Made by a program: the position numbers and the translations under genes
Part shown: positions 42,551-50,589 of the stretch, in pieces
Numbering within the stretch: position 1 is the first letter of the stretch
Layout of the letters: each line of letters opens with the position of its first letter
The notes under the pieces: model-generated
What the model was told of the DNA's origin: nothing
The model's database searches: none
Seen by the model: only the letters and a program-made list of their open reading frames with translations
From: Nocardia sp. NBC_01327
GTDB lineage: Bacteria > Actinomycetota > Actinomycetes > Mycobacteriales > Mycobacteriaceae
Direction: 5' to 3'
Assembly: GCF_035958815.1 (NCBI RefSeq)
Contig: NZ_CP108383.1
Coordinates: forward strand, 6,944,001-7,008,000
Length of the DNA: 64,000 nt

Positions 42551-42633
42551 GAAGAGATAAAGAACAAAAGATTAAAGACGCCTGGACGAGAAGAAAGAAA
42601 CGACAAAAGCACAAAACAAGAAAAGAACAAAGC
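42551..42633. other. A-rich spacer between the two IS3 elements
   Basis: 83 bp with very low G+C and runs of AAAG/AAAC (for example AAGAACAAAAGATTAAAGACG), strikingly unlike the rest of the window. It begins with the GAAG target duplication of copy 1 and ends with the AAGC of copy 2. It holds no gene. It is the former region downstream of treY; the two elements inserted at its two ends. Confidence 0.85.
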
Positions 42634-42700
42634 TGAGGCGCTGGAAGGTTCTCGGACAGTGGCCCCGAAGTAGAGTCGGGGTTCACCGAACGGAGTTATT

Positions 42701-42991
42701 GTGGCACGGAAGAATACGCGGTATTCGCCGGAGTTTCGTGAGGCGGCGGCCAGAGAAGTGGTCGAGCGGTCACGGACGGTGGCCGAGGTTGCGCGCGAGT
42801 TGGGGTTGATCGAGCAGACCTTGAACTACTGGGTGAAGAACTATCGGCAAACCCATGTGGTCGTGGAGCCGGAGTTGTCGATACCTGATAAGGCGCGGTT
42901 GGCCGAACTCGAGCGCCGGGTGCGAGAGTTGGAGGCGGAGAACGAGTTCCTGGGAAAATCGGCGGCCTTCTTCGCGAAGAGGTTCCGGTGA
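42701..42991 (+). CDS. IS3 transposase OrfA (copy 2)
   Basis: A 96-residue HTH protein (YSPEFREAAAREVVERSRTV, then LGLIEQTLNYWVKNY) with a C-terminal coil (LERRVRELEAENEFLGKS). The start is GTG at 42701. Its stop overlaps the orfB GTG as GTGA, and GGGAAAATC near the end also permits -1 slippage. Confidence 0.9.
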   Translation: MARKNTRYSPEFREAAAREVVERSRTVAEVARELGLIEQTLNYWVKNYRQTHVVVEPELSIPDKARLAELERRVRELEAENEFLGKSAAFFAKRFR

Positions 42992-43872
42992 CCGCGAAGT
43001 ACGCGTTCATCGAATCCGAAGAAGGAAACTACCCGGTCTCCAGGATGTGCAGGTGGTCGAAAGTATCCAGGTCCGGCTATTATGACTGGAAGAGCAGATC
43101 GGTCTCGGTGACCACTGTTCGGCGCGAGATCCTTTCTGCTGAAGTTCAATTCGCGTTCGAACATTCCGACGGCACGTATGGGTATCGTCGCGTCCACGCT
43201 CAGCTCGCCCGGTGGGGCACCATCGCCGATCCGGAGACGGTGCGGTCGATCATGCGTGAGTTGGGTTTGGTGGCCTGCCAGCCGCGCCCGTTCCGGCCGG
43301 TCACGACCCTCGCCGGCGACGCAGGCGTGTTGCTGGACCTGGTACGGCGTGACTTCACCGCCGACCGGCCCGGCCTCAAGCTGGTCGGCGACATCACCTA
43401 CGTTCGCATTGCGGAGGGCTGGCTCTATCTCGCGACTGTGCTGGATTGTTTTTCCAAGAAGGTAGTCGGCTACGCGATGGCCGAACACATGCGTGCCGAA
43501 CTCGTCACAGACGCGTTGCGAATGGCCTGCCGCACAGTTAGTTTCGTGCCAGGGGTCACGGTATTCCATTCCGACCGCGGTACTCAATATCTGTCCGCGG
43601 CGTTCGCCGGTGTCGCGAAGGAATTGAACATTCTCCGGTCGGTGGGGCGGACCGGGGTCTGCTACGACAACGCCTGGGCCGAATCATTCAACGGGACCTT
43701 GAAGAATGAACGTGTCTACCGGACGCACTATCGGACCAGGGCAGCTGCCGAGGAAGACATCACTCGTTATATCGAGTTGCGGTACAACCAGATTCGGCTG
43801 CACTCAGCGATTGGCTACCGCACACCCAACGAGGTAGAGTCCGAATGGTCCGAACAGAACCAGGCAGCCTGA
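42988..43872 (+). CDS. IS3 transposase OrfB, integrase domain (copy 2)
   Basis: A 294-residue DDE protein: GYYDWKSR and DGTYGYRRVHAQLAR at the N-terminus, Asp in VGDITYVRI, Asp in FHSDRGTQYLSAAF, Glu in YDNAWAESFNGTLK, and NQIRLHSAIGYRTPNEVE at the end. The GTG at 42988 allows coupled translation from orfA, unlike copy 1. Confidence 0.93.
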   Translation: MTAKYAFIESEEGNYPVSRMCRWSKVSRSGYYDWKSRSVSVTTVRREILSAEVQFAFEHSDGTYGYRRVHAQLARWGTIADPETVRSIMRELGLVACQPRPFRPVTTLAGDAGVLLDLVRRDFTADRPGLKLVGDITYVRIAEGWLYLATVLDCFSKKVVGYAMAEHMRAELVTDALRMACRTVSFVPGVTVFHSDRGTQYLSAAFAGVAKELNILRSVGRTGVCYDNAWAESFNGTLKNERVYRTHYRTRAAAEEDITRYIELRYNQIRLHSAIGYRTPNEVESEWSEQNQAA

Positions 43873-44000
43873 CAGACCAAACCCTCACTGTCCGAATTCC
43901 TTCCGGCTCCTCAAAGCCGCGAAAGAGGCTGGTCGGTCCGCCAGTCTGAATATCCTTATATCACACCACAATTCACCTTTCCGTGCCCATCTCACGGCGG

Positions 44001-44006
44001 TAGAAT
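44001..44006 (+). promoter_or_regulatory. -10 box before the HNH gene
   Basis: TAGAAT lies 6 bp before the ATG at 44013, so transcription could begin at or near that ATG. The region before it (43920-44000) is AT-richer than the surroundings. With such a short leader, the GTG at 44034, which has GGGGGAG upstream, would also be usable. Confidence 0.5.
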
Positions 44007-44012
44007 AGTGGT

Positions 44013-45896
44013 ATGAATCCAGGGGGAGAAACCGTGAACACCGAGAGTGCGCACGCACTGTCGGTAGCGGTCGGTCACCTCCTGAACGCGTCCCTGGTTC
44101 CGTTGCACGATGACGAATTCATCGCACTCATGCGGGAAGTCGAAACCTGCACCCGCAAACTCGAAGCAGTCAAAACCCGTTTCGTCGTGGAAACCACCAG
44201 TCGTGGCCTGGCCCAGCGGGGTGGGGTCGCGTCCCCGAAGGTGTTCCTGCGTCAAACCTTGGGTATCTCCCGCGCCGACGCCGCGTCCCGGGTCAGCGTC
44301 GCGGTGGAAACCGGTCCGCGCATCGTCTCCGGTGTGGAGCTGGAACCGACCCTGGCGCACGTGGCTGCCGCGCACCGTGAAGGGGTGATCGGTGTCGATC
44401 ATGTGCGGCGGATCATGACGGTGATGAACCGGTTGCCCGGCAGTCTCGACATGGACGTTCGTGAGGCCACCGAGTTGCAGTTGACCGAGTTCGCGCCCAC
44501 CGGGTACCCGGAAGGGTTGCCGGTGATGGGTGAAGTGTTGCTCGCGGGTTTGGATCCGGATGGCTCGTTGAGTTCCGATGCCGATCGTGAACGCATGCGC
44601 GGTCTCACCCTGGGTGCCGAGCGTGCGGATGGGATGTCTCCGTGGAACGGGGAGATCAACCGCAAGCTGCGCTCGGTCCTCGAGCCGGTGTTCGCGAAGC
44701 TGGCCCGCCCGGGTATGTGCAATCCGAAGGATCCGCAGAGCCCGTGGGTGTCCGAGCACAAGCTCGATGCCAAGGCGATGGCGGCGTGTGTCGAGCGTGA
44801 TACCCGTACTCCGGCGCAGCGTAATCATGATGCGCTGCTGGCGTTCTTGCGCCCGGAGTTCGGTGGCCCGGCGAAGTTGGGTAGGCATCGTGGTCTGCCG
44901 GTGTCGGTGATCGTCACGATGAGCGTGACGGATCTGGAAGCCGACGCCGGTGTCGCCACGACCGCGTCCGGTGGGATCGTGTCGATCCCGGAAGCTTTGG
45001 AGTTGGCGGCGAAGTCGAACAAGTATCTGGCGGTGCTGAACCCGGTGGGGTTGCCGCTGTATCTGGGTCGCGGTACCCGCTCGGTGAACCTGGACCACAC
45101 CCGCAACTCCTCGAGCATCGAGTGCGAGTCCCGTACGGCGGGCCTCGATTTCGGTGCTCACCCGGCCGGTTTCGAGCCCGGTTCGCAGACAGGTGATGCC
45201 GATCGCGAGTGCGGGTCGGCCGATCTCGGGCACCGTGCCCGGCCTACCGGCGACCAGGGCGTTCCGGGTGCGGCCGGTCCCGACCATGCCCCTGGCTCGT
45301 CGGGCACCGAATGTGACTGTCAGTCGGGAGGCTGTGGTACCGGTGCGTGCACTGCCAGCGCCGAGAACGGTGCGCGGGCAGCAGGTTCCGGCCACGACCT
45401 GCGTGCAGCTGGCACCGAGCGTGGTTCAGGATCGGCGAGCACCGGCCACGGCACACGGCCCGCGTGTCTGGTATTCGGGCCGCGGTCCTTCGGGACCGAG
45501 CGGGTACCTCGGTTGGCCAGTGCCGCACAACGACTGGCGCTCATCGCCTCGGAGAAGGGCTGCACGCGGCCCGGGTGTGACGCCCCGGCCACGATGTGCG
45601 CGGTGCATCACATCACCGAGTGGAGCAACGGTGGGCGCACCGATATCGACAACCTCACCCTCGCCTGCGATCACTGCCACGCCCAGGTCCACGACGGGCC
45701 CGGAGGATGGAAAACCGTGGTCATGGGACCGGAGTCAGAGTTTCCGGGGCGGACCGGGTGGATCGGGCCTGCGCACATCAACCCGACCGGGGTACCGCAG
45801 GTCAATCACCTGCACCATCCGCTGGAGTTGAAGGCTGCTGCGGTGGCGCGGATCCGGGCCCGTAACGAGCGGGAACTACAGCGCTACCGGCAGTAG
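44013..45896 (+). CDS. DUF222/HNH endonuclease (13E12 repeat family)
   Basis: A 627-residue protein. The N-terminal DUF222 domain spans about residues 20-355 (SRGLAQRGGVASPKVFL, then PRIVSGVELEPTLAHVAAAH). The HNH nuclease is near residues 515-565: CTRPGCDAPATMCAVHHITEW, then GGRTDIDNLTLACDHCH with the catalytic His pair and zinc cysteines. Between LPLYLGRGTR (about 356) and RLASAAQRLAL (about 500), normally adjacent, is a ~143-residue Gly/Ser/Thr/Glu-rich insertion with extra cysteines. GTG at 44034 has a strong Shine-Dalgarno site and is an alternative start. The biological role of this multicopy family is unclear; mobility is suspected. Confidence 0.9.
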   Translation: MNPGGETVNTESAHALSVAVGHLLNASLVPLHDDEFIALMREVETCTRKLEAVKTRFVVETTSRGLAQRGGVASPKVFLRQTLGISRADAASRVSVAVETGPRIVSGVELEPTLAHVAAAHREGVIGVDHVRRIMTVMNRLPGSLDMDVREATELQLTEFAPTGYPEGLPVMGEVLLAGLDPDGSLSSDADRERMRGLTLGAERADGMSPWNGEINRKLRSVLEPVFAKLARPGMCNPKDPQSPWVSEHKLDAKAMAACVERDTRTPAQRNHDALLAFLRPEFGGPAKLGRHRGLPVSVIVTMSVTDLEADAGVATTASGGIVSIPEALELAAKSNKYLAVLNPVGLPLYLGRGTRSVNLDHTRNSSSIECESRTAGLDFGAHPAGFEPGSQTGDADRECGSADLGHRARPTGDQGVPGAAGPDHAPGSSGTECDCQSGGCGTGACTASAENGARAAGSGHDLRAAGTERGSGSASTGHGTRPACLVFGPRSFGTERVPRLASAAQRLALIASEKGCTRPGCDAPATMCAVHHITEWSNGGRTDIDNLTLACDHCHAQVHDGPGGWKTVVMGPESEFPGRTGWIGPAHINPTGVPQVNHLHHPLELKAAAVARIRARNERELQRYRQ

Positions 45897-46618
45897 GTTC
45901 CACACCCACCTGCTGACACCCGTTTGCCCCTGTTCCACCGCCGGGCTGGTCCCGGCGGTGCTACAGGTCGTTGCACGGGTGGGGGTTTCGGGGTCTTGGT
46001 TCTTGGGTCTGGGTGCTTCGGGTTCTTGGTCTTTCGGGTTCTGTCTTTTCGTCTTGTGTCTCCGAAACCGGACCACAGCCGGTCGACCCCGCCGGTACCG
46101 CAGGTACCTCGGTACTGCGGAAGGTAAGCCGGGTACCCCACCTGACGTCACCAGCACGGCCATCTCGGGCCCTGCCCGCACCCCGAGACCCACCACCGCC
46201 TCTCGACGCACACAACCCAGGTGCACCGGCCTCATCTCGGCCTCGAAACCCCCTGAAGCGGGCACCACACAACGCTTCTCCCCGACCGCACAGCAGGTGT
46301 CCGCACGGCACAGACCCGATAACCGTTGTGCCGCTGAGACACCCGCTGTTCCATCCCCCGGGACCGACGGTTTCTATGCCGAAACGGTCGGTGCACCTGG
46401 GTTTCTTGCCTCCTGGGAAGGGTTGGTCAGCAGGGGGTGCGGGCAAAGCCCGAGATGGCTGTGCTGGGCACGTTGGGAGAGGTACCCGGTTTACCTTCCG
46501 CAGTTGGGAGAGGTACCTGCGGTACCGGCGGGGTCGACCGGCTGTGGTTGCGTTCTCGAGACAGAACACAAAAGCCGAAGGCCGCTGGGGGTCGAGCGCT
46601 GAACGTCTCCACTGCTGT
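45897..46618. other. Gene-free region after the HNH gene, mostly a giant palindrome
   Basis: No gene is supported. Open frames occur on both strands from 45958 to 46651, but they mirror each other and arise from the inverted repeat: the same short peptides (GRPRRYRRYL and SRSTPPVPQVP) appear on both strands. The first 140 bp after the HNH stop hold G/T-rich sequence with TTCTTGG and TTTCGGG motifs. Confidence 0.7.
46040..46590. repeat. Large imperfect inverted repeat (about 550 bp)
   Basis: The two arms, about 46040-46310 and 46325-46590, are reverse complements with mismatches and small gaps. The best part is a perfect 38-bp match: 46072-46109 (ACCACAGCCGGTCGACCCCG...) with 46511-46548. Other matches include ATCTCGGGC, ACCCAGGTGCACCG and CAGGTGTC blocks toward the centre near 46318. 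The arms contain further small GGTACC palindromes. The transcript, or single-stranded DNA, would fold into one long hairpin. Confidence 0.85.
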
Positions 46619-47743
46619 CTAGCAATAGTTCCCTTCCGTGGGTTCGATTAGGGCGGGAGAGGTTGGGCCGTTGTGGGATTCGGTCCAGCGGGTGAGGTTG
46701 GTGGGGGTGTAGTCGGCGGATTGGGCTGAGGAGGCTAGGTAGCTTGCTTGGTCGTAGGGCTCTAGTAGGCGGCGCCAGGAGTCCCAGTAGAAGCGGGGGC
46801 TGCGGGGGTTGTGGAGTAGGCGGAGGAAGTTCAGGATTCGGAAGCCTGGGCTGAGGGAATTGTGGAGGGTTTCGGGTGGGTCGGGGCAGCATTGCTGCAG
46901 GGTGGTGAGGCGGGTTCGGTCGAAGGCTAGGCCTTCGGCTTCGGCTTCGCGGATCATCCAGGCGAGGGTGATGTCGGAGAGGCCGCAGTCGGGGTAGCCG
47001 CCGCCGATATCGCTGTGCACGCCTTCGAACCACACCTGCTTGACTCTGTCTGTGCGGCGGTACTTTTCGTCGATCTCGACGGGGACTTCCCAGAGGCAGG
47101 GCTCGAATGCGCGGCGGCGTTCGTTGATGGCCAGGGCCTGGCGGGCGCAGTGCACGATGGAGGACAGGCGGACATCGTGGAAGCGGTGCCGGCGCGCGGT
47201 GATGCCGGGGATGCCCATGGCGCCGACGGTGTCGAAGACACCGAGGAAGTTGATGGTGACCGGATCGGGATAGCAATGGGCACTGCGGAATTCGGCCCAT
47301 TCGGGCGGATCCGGATCATCGGGATGGGCCTTGCGGGTCTGGTAGATCTTCAGGGCGTCGGGGTATTTGCCATCGATCATGGCGGTGTAGGTGAGGATGC
47401 CCAGCCGGTTGATCATCCCGGCCAGGCTGCGGGCGGTGAACGCGCCGCGGCTGAAGCCGAAGATGTAGATCTCGTCACCGGGCTCCCAGTTCAGGGCCAG
47501 CTGCCAGTAGGCGGCGGAGAGGTTGGCCTCCAGACCGGTTCCGAAGGCGCCGCCCAGCAGGCGATCGGAGGCGAAGCCGCGGGCTCCGGGCCCGGAGACG
47601 TAGTAGACGCGCTGGCCGATATGGTTCCCGGCCGCGTCGGCGTCTGCCAGCGATACCGTCTGCGCGATCTTCACGATATTCGACACCGTGGTGGAAGACT
47701 CCGCCTTCCAGGTGCCGTCACAGCACACCACCAGTCTTTTCAT
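46619..47743 (-). CDS. DUF2235 alpha/beta hydrolase-like protein
   Basis: A 374-residue protein of the DUF2235 family, which has an alpha/beta hydrolase-like fold and includes phospholipase effectors of type VI secretion and many free-standing proteins. Motifs are LVVCCDGTWKAESS at the start, the nucleophile elbow IFGFSRGAFTAR near residue 102, LGVFDTVGAMGIPG with the acid, and VWFEGVHSDIGGGYP with the catalytic His. The ATG at 47741-47743 has GGGAG 9 nt upstream; the open frame is seven codons longer. It is divergent from the orphan regulator. The substrate is unknown. Confidence 0.88.
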   Translation of the reverse strand: MKRLVVCCDGTWKAESSTTVSNIVKIAQTVSLADADAAGNHIGQRVYYVSGPGARGFASDRLLGGAFGTGLEANLSAAYWQLALNWEPGDEIYIFGFSRGAFTARSLAGMINRLGILTYTAMIDGKYPDALKIYQTRKAHPDDPDPPEWAEFRSAHCYPDPVTINFLGVFDTVGAMGIPGITARRHRFHDVRLSSIVHCARQALAINERRRAFEPCLWEVPVEIDEKYRRTDRVKQVWFEGVHSDIGGGYPDCGLSDITLAWMIREAEAEGLAFDRTRLTTLQQCCPDPPETLHNSLSPGFRILNFLRLLHNPRSPRFYWDSWRRLLEPYDQASYLASSAQSADYTPTNLTRWTESHNGPTSPALIEPTEGNYC

Positions 47744-47853
47744 GAACAGATTCTCCCGCCGCAACCGTTCGGTTTCCCGCGTAGTGGACTACTCGACTCG
47801 TCGTACGACTATCGCTCATGATTCGTTCACAATTGTCGTGACACCGTGGGCGA

Positions 47854-48531
47854 ATGCCCGACGATCGGATGAACCCCCGCAGCGTATGGGTACTGGTCTG
47901 CGAGGACGACGACGAGTTGGGCGAACGGGTCGCCGCCGGTCTGCGGGCCGCCGGATTCATTGTCGATCTGACCCGGAATCTCGCCGACGCCGGCCGTAGT
48001 TGCGGCAACCGCCGCTACGACTGCCTGATCGTCGATCGGGGGCTGCCCGACGGGGACGGGCTGGATCTAATTCGGCGGCAACGGGAATCGGGGCTGCACA
48101 TGCCCGCCCTGGTCATCACCGCGCGCGACAGCCCGGCCGATCGCACCGAGGGTTATGCCAGCGGCGCGGACGACTATCTGACCAAACCGTTCTCGCTCGG
48201 CGAGCTGGCCGGACGGGTACGGGCGCTGTGCGCACGGCATCTGCGACCACCCGCCCAGGTGCTGACCATCGGTGATCTGGTGGTGGATCGGCTGCGTCGG
48301 CGGGTGCAGCGCAACGGCGTGCTGCTCATTATGACGGCCCGGGAGTTCTGCGCGCTGGAACTGCTGGCGGCGCGGGCGGGAACCCAGGTCAGTCATGCCG
48401 AGCTCGCCGAATACTGCACCGAGACAACAACTGTCGCGACCATCGAGGACGTGGTGCACCGGCTGGATCGGAAGCTGGGCGAACCGCAGCTCATCTACGC
48501 CACGGGCGCGGGATTTCTGCTGCACATGTGA
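47854..48531 (+). CDS. Orphan response regulator, OmpR-like
   Basis: A 225-residue regulator clearly paralogous to that at 31805: VCEDDDELGERVAAGLRAAGF, Asp in IVDRGLPDGDG near residue 58, Thr in VITARD and Lys in LTKPFSLGEL. The effector region keeps LLIMTAREFCALELLAARAG but ends early with YATGAGFLLHM, so the last wing differs from the usual RGVGY. No kinase is next to it. An ATG six codons later (47869) is a possible start. A hairpin follows it. Confidence 0.85.
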   Translation: MPDDRMNPRSVWVLVCEDDDELGERVAAGLRAAGFIVDLTRNLADAGRSCGNRRYDCLIVDRGLPDGDGLDLIRRQRESGLHMPALVITARDSPADRTEGYASGADDYLTKPFSLGELAGRVRALCARHLRPPAQVLTIGDLVVDRLRRRVQRNGVLLIMTAREFCALELLAARAGTQVSHAELAEYCTETTTVATIEDVVHRLDRKLGEPQLIYATGAGFLLHM

Positions 48532-48578
48532 ACCACACCGGCCCGCGGTCCCCTGTGGGGGTGGATCGCGTACGACCG

Positions 48579-48612
48579 TCCCGGGCAGGGCACTTCCCCG
48601 CTCTGCCCGGGA
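48579..48612. terminator. Bidirectional hairpin between the orphan regulator and ilvA
   Basis: TCCCGGGCAG and CTGCCCGGGA form a perfect 10-bp stem around a 14-nt loop, 48 bp after the regulator stop and 15 bp before the ilvA stop. The genes converge, so it can terminate both transcripts. Confidence 0.7.
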
Positions 48613-48626
48613 TCGAGTCGCTCAGG

Positions 48627-49991
48627 TCAGGTCAGGTACCGGTAGGCCGGTGAACCCGGATCCAGGCGTTCGCCGCGGATCGGGGATTCGTCCATTCGCT
48701 TCTGCAGCGATTCCAGACCGTCCGGCGACCCCAGTTCGATGCCGACCAGCGCCGCCCCGGTCTCCCGGTTATTGCGCTTGACGTACTCGAAGAGGGTGAT
48801 GTCGTCGTCGGGACCGAGGATCTCGTCGAGGAAGCGGCGCAGTGCGCCCGGCTCCTGCGGAAAGTCCACCAGGAAATAGTGTTTCAGGCCCTGATGCACC
48901 AGCGACCGCTCGATGACCTCGCCGTAGCGGGAGACATCGTTATTGCCGCCCGAGAGCAGGCACACCACGATCGCCCCGGGCGTGAGCTCGACCTCCCGCA
49001 GCGCCGCCACCGAGAGCGCGCCCGCCGGCTCGGCGACAATGCCCTCGTTCTGGTACAGCTCCAGCATGGCCGTGCAGATGGCACCCTCGTCGACGGTCAT
49101 CATGCGGAAAGCGCCTGCGCCACTACCGGATTCGGTGGTGGTCAATAAAGGCAGCGAAGCGTGCGAACGTACCGCGCCACCCAGCCGCGATACCGCGGTG
49201 TAGGGCACCGCGCCGATGCGGCGCACGGCGGCACCGTCGACGAACGGGTCGATCTCGGGCAGGGTGACCGGTCCCCCGGCGACCAGGGCCGCCGTCATGG
49301 ACGCGGCGCCCGCCGGCTCGACACCGAGAATCGCGGTGCGCGGCGAGCGTTCCCGCAGGTAGGTGCTGACACCGGCCAGGCAGCCACCGCCGCCCACCGG
49401 CACCACCACCAGGTCGGGGGCGCGATCGAGCTGATCCAGAATCTCGGCGGCAATGGTGCCCTGTCCGGCCGCGGTGCGCGGATCGTCGAAGGGCGGGACC
49501 ATGGTCGCGCCGGTGCGCGCCACATCGTCGACGGCGGCCGCGGCGGCCGCATCGTAGGTATCGCCGGTGGCGATGAGCTCCACGAATTCACCGCCGTGCA
49601 CGCGAATCCGGTCGCGCTTCTGCTTGGGAGTGGTGGTCGGAACGTAGATACGGCCCTTGATCCCCATGGCCTTGCACGCGAAAGCCACACCCTGCGCATG
49701 GTTTCCGGCGCTGGCGGCGACCACGCCCGCGGCGCGTTCGCCGGCGGTGAGCTGGACGATGAGGTTGTAGGCGCCGCGCAGCTTGTAGGAGCGCACAGCG
49801 GTGAGGTCTTCCCGCTTGAGGTAGACCTCGGCACCGGTCAGTTCCGACAGCCGCGCGATTCGCTGCAGCGGCGTCGGATCGATAATGCAAGAAATTCGCT
49901 TGGCGGCAGCATCGATTTCGTCCGCGCTCAATGGGGGCAGCGGACCTGGCGCTTTCTCTGCAACTACAAGCGGATCTGACACCCGACACAT
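48627..49991 (-). CDS. ilvA: Threonine ammonia-lyase IlvA
   Basis: PLP enzyme deaminating L-threonine to 2-oxobutanoate, the first isoleucine-specific step. The 454-residue product shows PLP-Lys in VRSYKLRGAYN, VVAASAGNHAQGVAFAC, PTTTPKQKRDRI, the GGGGCLAGVSTYL phosphate loop, and TTESGSGAGAFRM with a Ser contacting PLP. The C-terminal ACT-like regulatory region begins near residue 370 (HYFLVDFPQEPGALRRFLDEIL) and should give isoleucine feedback control. The ATG at 49989-49991 lacks a good ribosome-binding site; GTG three codons later is an alternative start. Confidence 0.95.
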   Translation of the reverse strand: MCRVSDPLVVAEKAPGPLPPLSADEIDAAAKRISCIIDPTPLQRIARLSELTGAEVYLKREDLTAVRSYKLRGAYNLIVQLTAGERAAGVVAASAGNHAQGVAFACKAMGIKGRIYVPTTTPKQKRDRIRVHGGEFVELIATGDTYDAAAAAAVDDVARTGATMVPPFDDPRTAAGQGTIAAEILDQLDRAPDLVVVPVGGGGCLAGVSTYLRERSPRTAILGVEPAGAASMTAALVAGGPVTLPEIDPFVDGAAVRRIGAVPYTAVSRLGGAVRSHASLPLLTTTESGSGAGAFRMMTVDEGAICTAMLELYQNEGIVAEPAGALSVAALREVELTPGAIVVCLLSGGNNDVSRYGEVIERSLVHQGLKHYFLVDFPQEPGALRRFLDEILGPDDDITLFEYVKRNNRETGAALVGIELGSPDGLESLQKRMDESPIRGERLDPGSPAYRYLT

Positions 49992-50013
49992 GCTACTGAG
50001 CCGGAAAACGCGA

Positions 50014-50049
50014 CACTCCGCCGACCGGCAAAGCCAGTTCGGCGGAGTG
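50014..50049 (-). terminator. Hairpin after the deazaflavin-type gene
   Basis: CACTCCGCCGA and TCGGCGGAGTG form a perfect 11-bp stem with a 14-nt loop, 15 bp after the stop of the minus-strand gene at 50065 and before the ilvA start. Probably the terminator of that gene; no U-tract. Confidence 0.7.
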
Positions 50050-50064
50050 CGCTCGGGAGTGTCG

Positions 50065-50502
50065 TCAGTTGCGGGGAGTGAGGACGAAAACCGGGATCTC
50101 GCGAGTGGTCTTCTTGGTGTAGTTGTCGTAGTCGGGCCACGCCTCGACCGCGCGCTCCCACCAGACCTTCTTCTCATCGCCGGTGACCTCGCGGGCGTCG
50201 TAGTCCTTGACCACATCGCGATCGCGCAGTTCGACGTGCGGGTCGGCCTTGACGTTCCAGTACCAGACGGGGTTCTTCGGGGCGCCGCCGAGCGAGGCCA
50301 CAACGGCGTATTCACCATTGTGCTCGACACGCATGAGCGGGGTTTTACGGAGTTTGCCGGACTTGGCGCCAACGGTGGTCAGCACAATGACAGCTTTGCC
50401 TTCATGGCTGCTGGCCTTCGCGCCGTTGGATGCCTCGTACTCTTCGACCTGTGTGCGCGCCCAGTCCGTGGGGCTGGGTTCGTATTCTCCGGAAAGTGGC
50501 AT
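50065..50502 (-). CDS. Nitroreductase-type deazaflavin-dependent protein (Ddn family)
   Basis: A 145-residue split-barrel protein of the F420-dependent Ddn family (nitroimidazole-activating in M. tuberculosis). Typical pattern: VIVLTTVGAKSGKLRKTPLMRVEHNGEYAVVASLGGAPKNPVWYWNVKADPHVELR near residues 38-95, the cofactor-binding region with TVGAKSGKLRKTP. It reduces quinones or nitro compounds using F420H2 in characterised members; the substrate here is unknown. The ATG at 50500-50502 was used. It is divergent from the 50590 gene and flanked by a terminator. Confidence 0.88.
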   Translation of the reverse strand: MPLSGEYEPSPTDWARTQVEEYEASNGAKASSHEGKAVIVLTTVGAKSGKLRKTPLMRVEHNGEYAVVASLGGAPKNPVWYWNVKADPHVELRDRDVVKDYDAREVTGDEKKVWWERAVEAWPDYDNYTKKTTREIPVFVLTPRN

Positions 50503-50575
50503 GACCCAGCTAACACACCAGAATCTTGTTATGTTCCCGACAGCAGAGTTCGGTGGACCGAACTTTAGGTTGTCG

Positions 50576-50581
50576 TATACC
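50576..50581 (+). promoter_or_regulatory. -10 box before the 50590 gene
   Basis: TATACC lies 8 bp before the ATG at 50590, matching a leaderless promoter. A -35-like element was not defined. Confidence 0.45.
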
Positions 50582-50589
50582 CTGAACAG

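Larger units (their letters stand above)
42634..43913 (+). mobile_element. IS3-family insertion sequence, copy 2
   Basis: A 1280-bp element with 28-bp terminal inverted repeats (42634-42661 and 43886-43913) beginning TGAGG and sharing GGAAGG and TCGGACAGTG. AAGC target duplications flank it (42630-42633 and 43914-43917). Its proteins are clearly related to those of copy 1 but diverged, so the two are different IS members, not a recent tandem duplication. OrfA and orfB are intact, so it may still be active. Confidence 0.95.

Noticed and set aside
41270..43917. A composite transposon made by the two IS3 elements
   Set aside because: Each element has its own target duplication and the spacer carries no gene, so two independent insertions explain the structure.
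45958..46651. Overlapping frames on both strands after the HNH gene
   Set aside because: They mirror each other because the DNA is an inverted repeat, and they lack ribosome-binding sites and domains.
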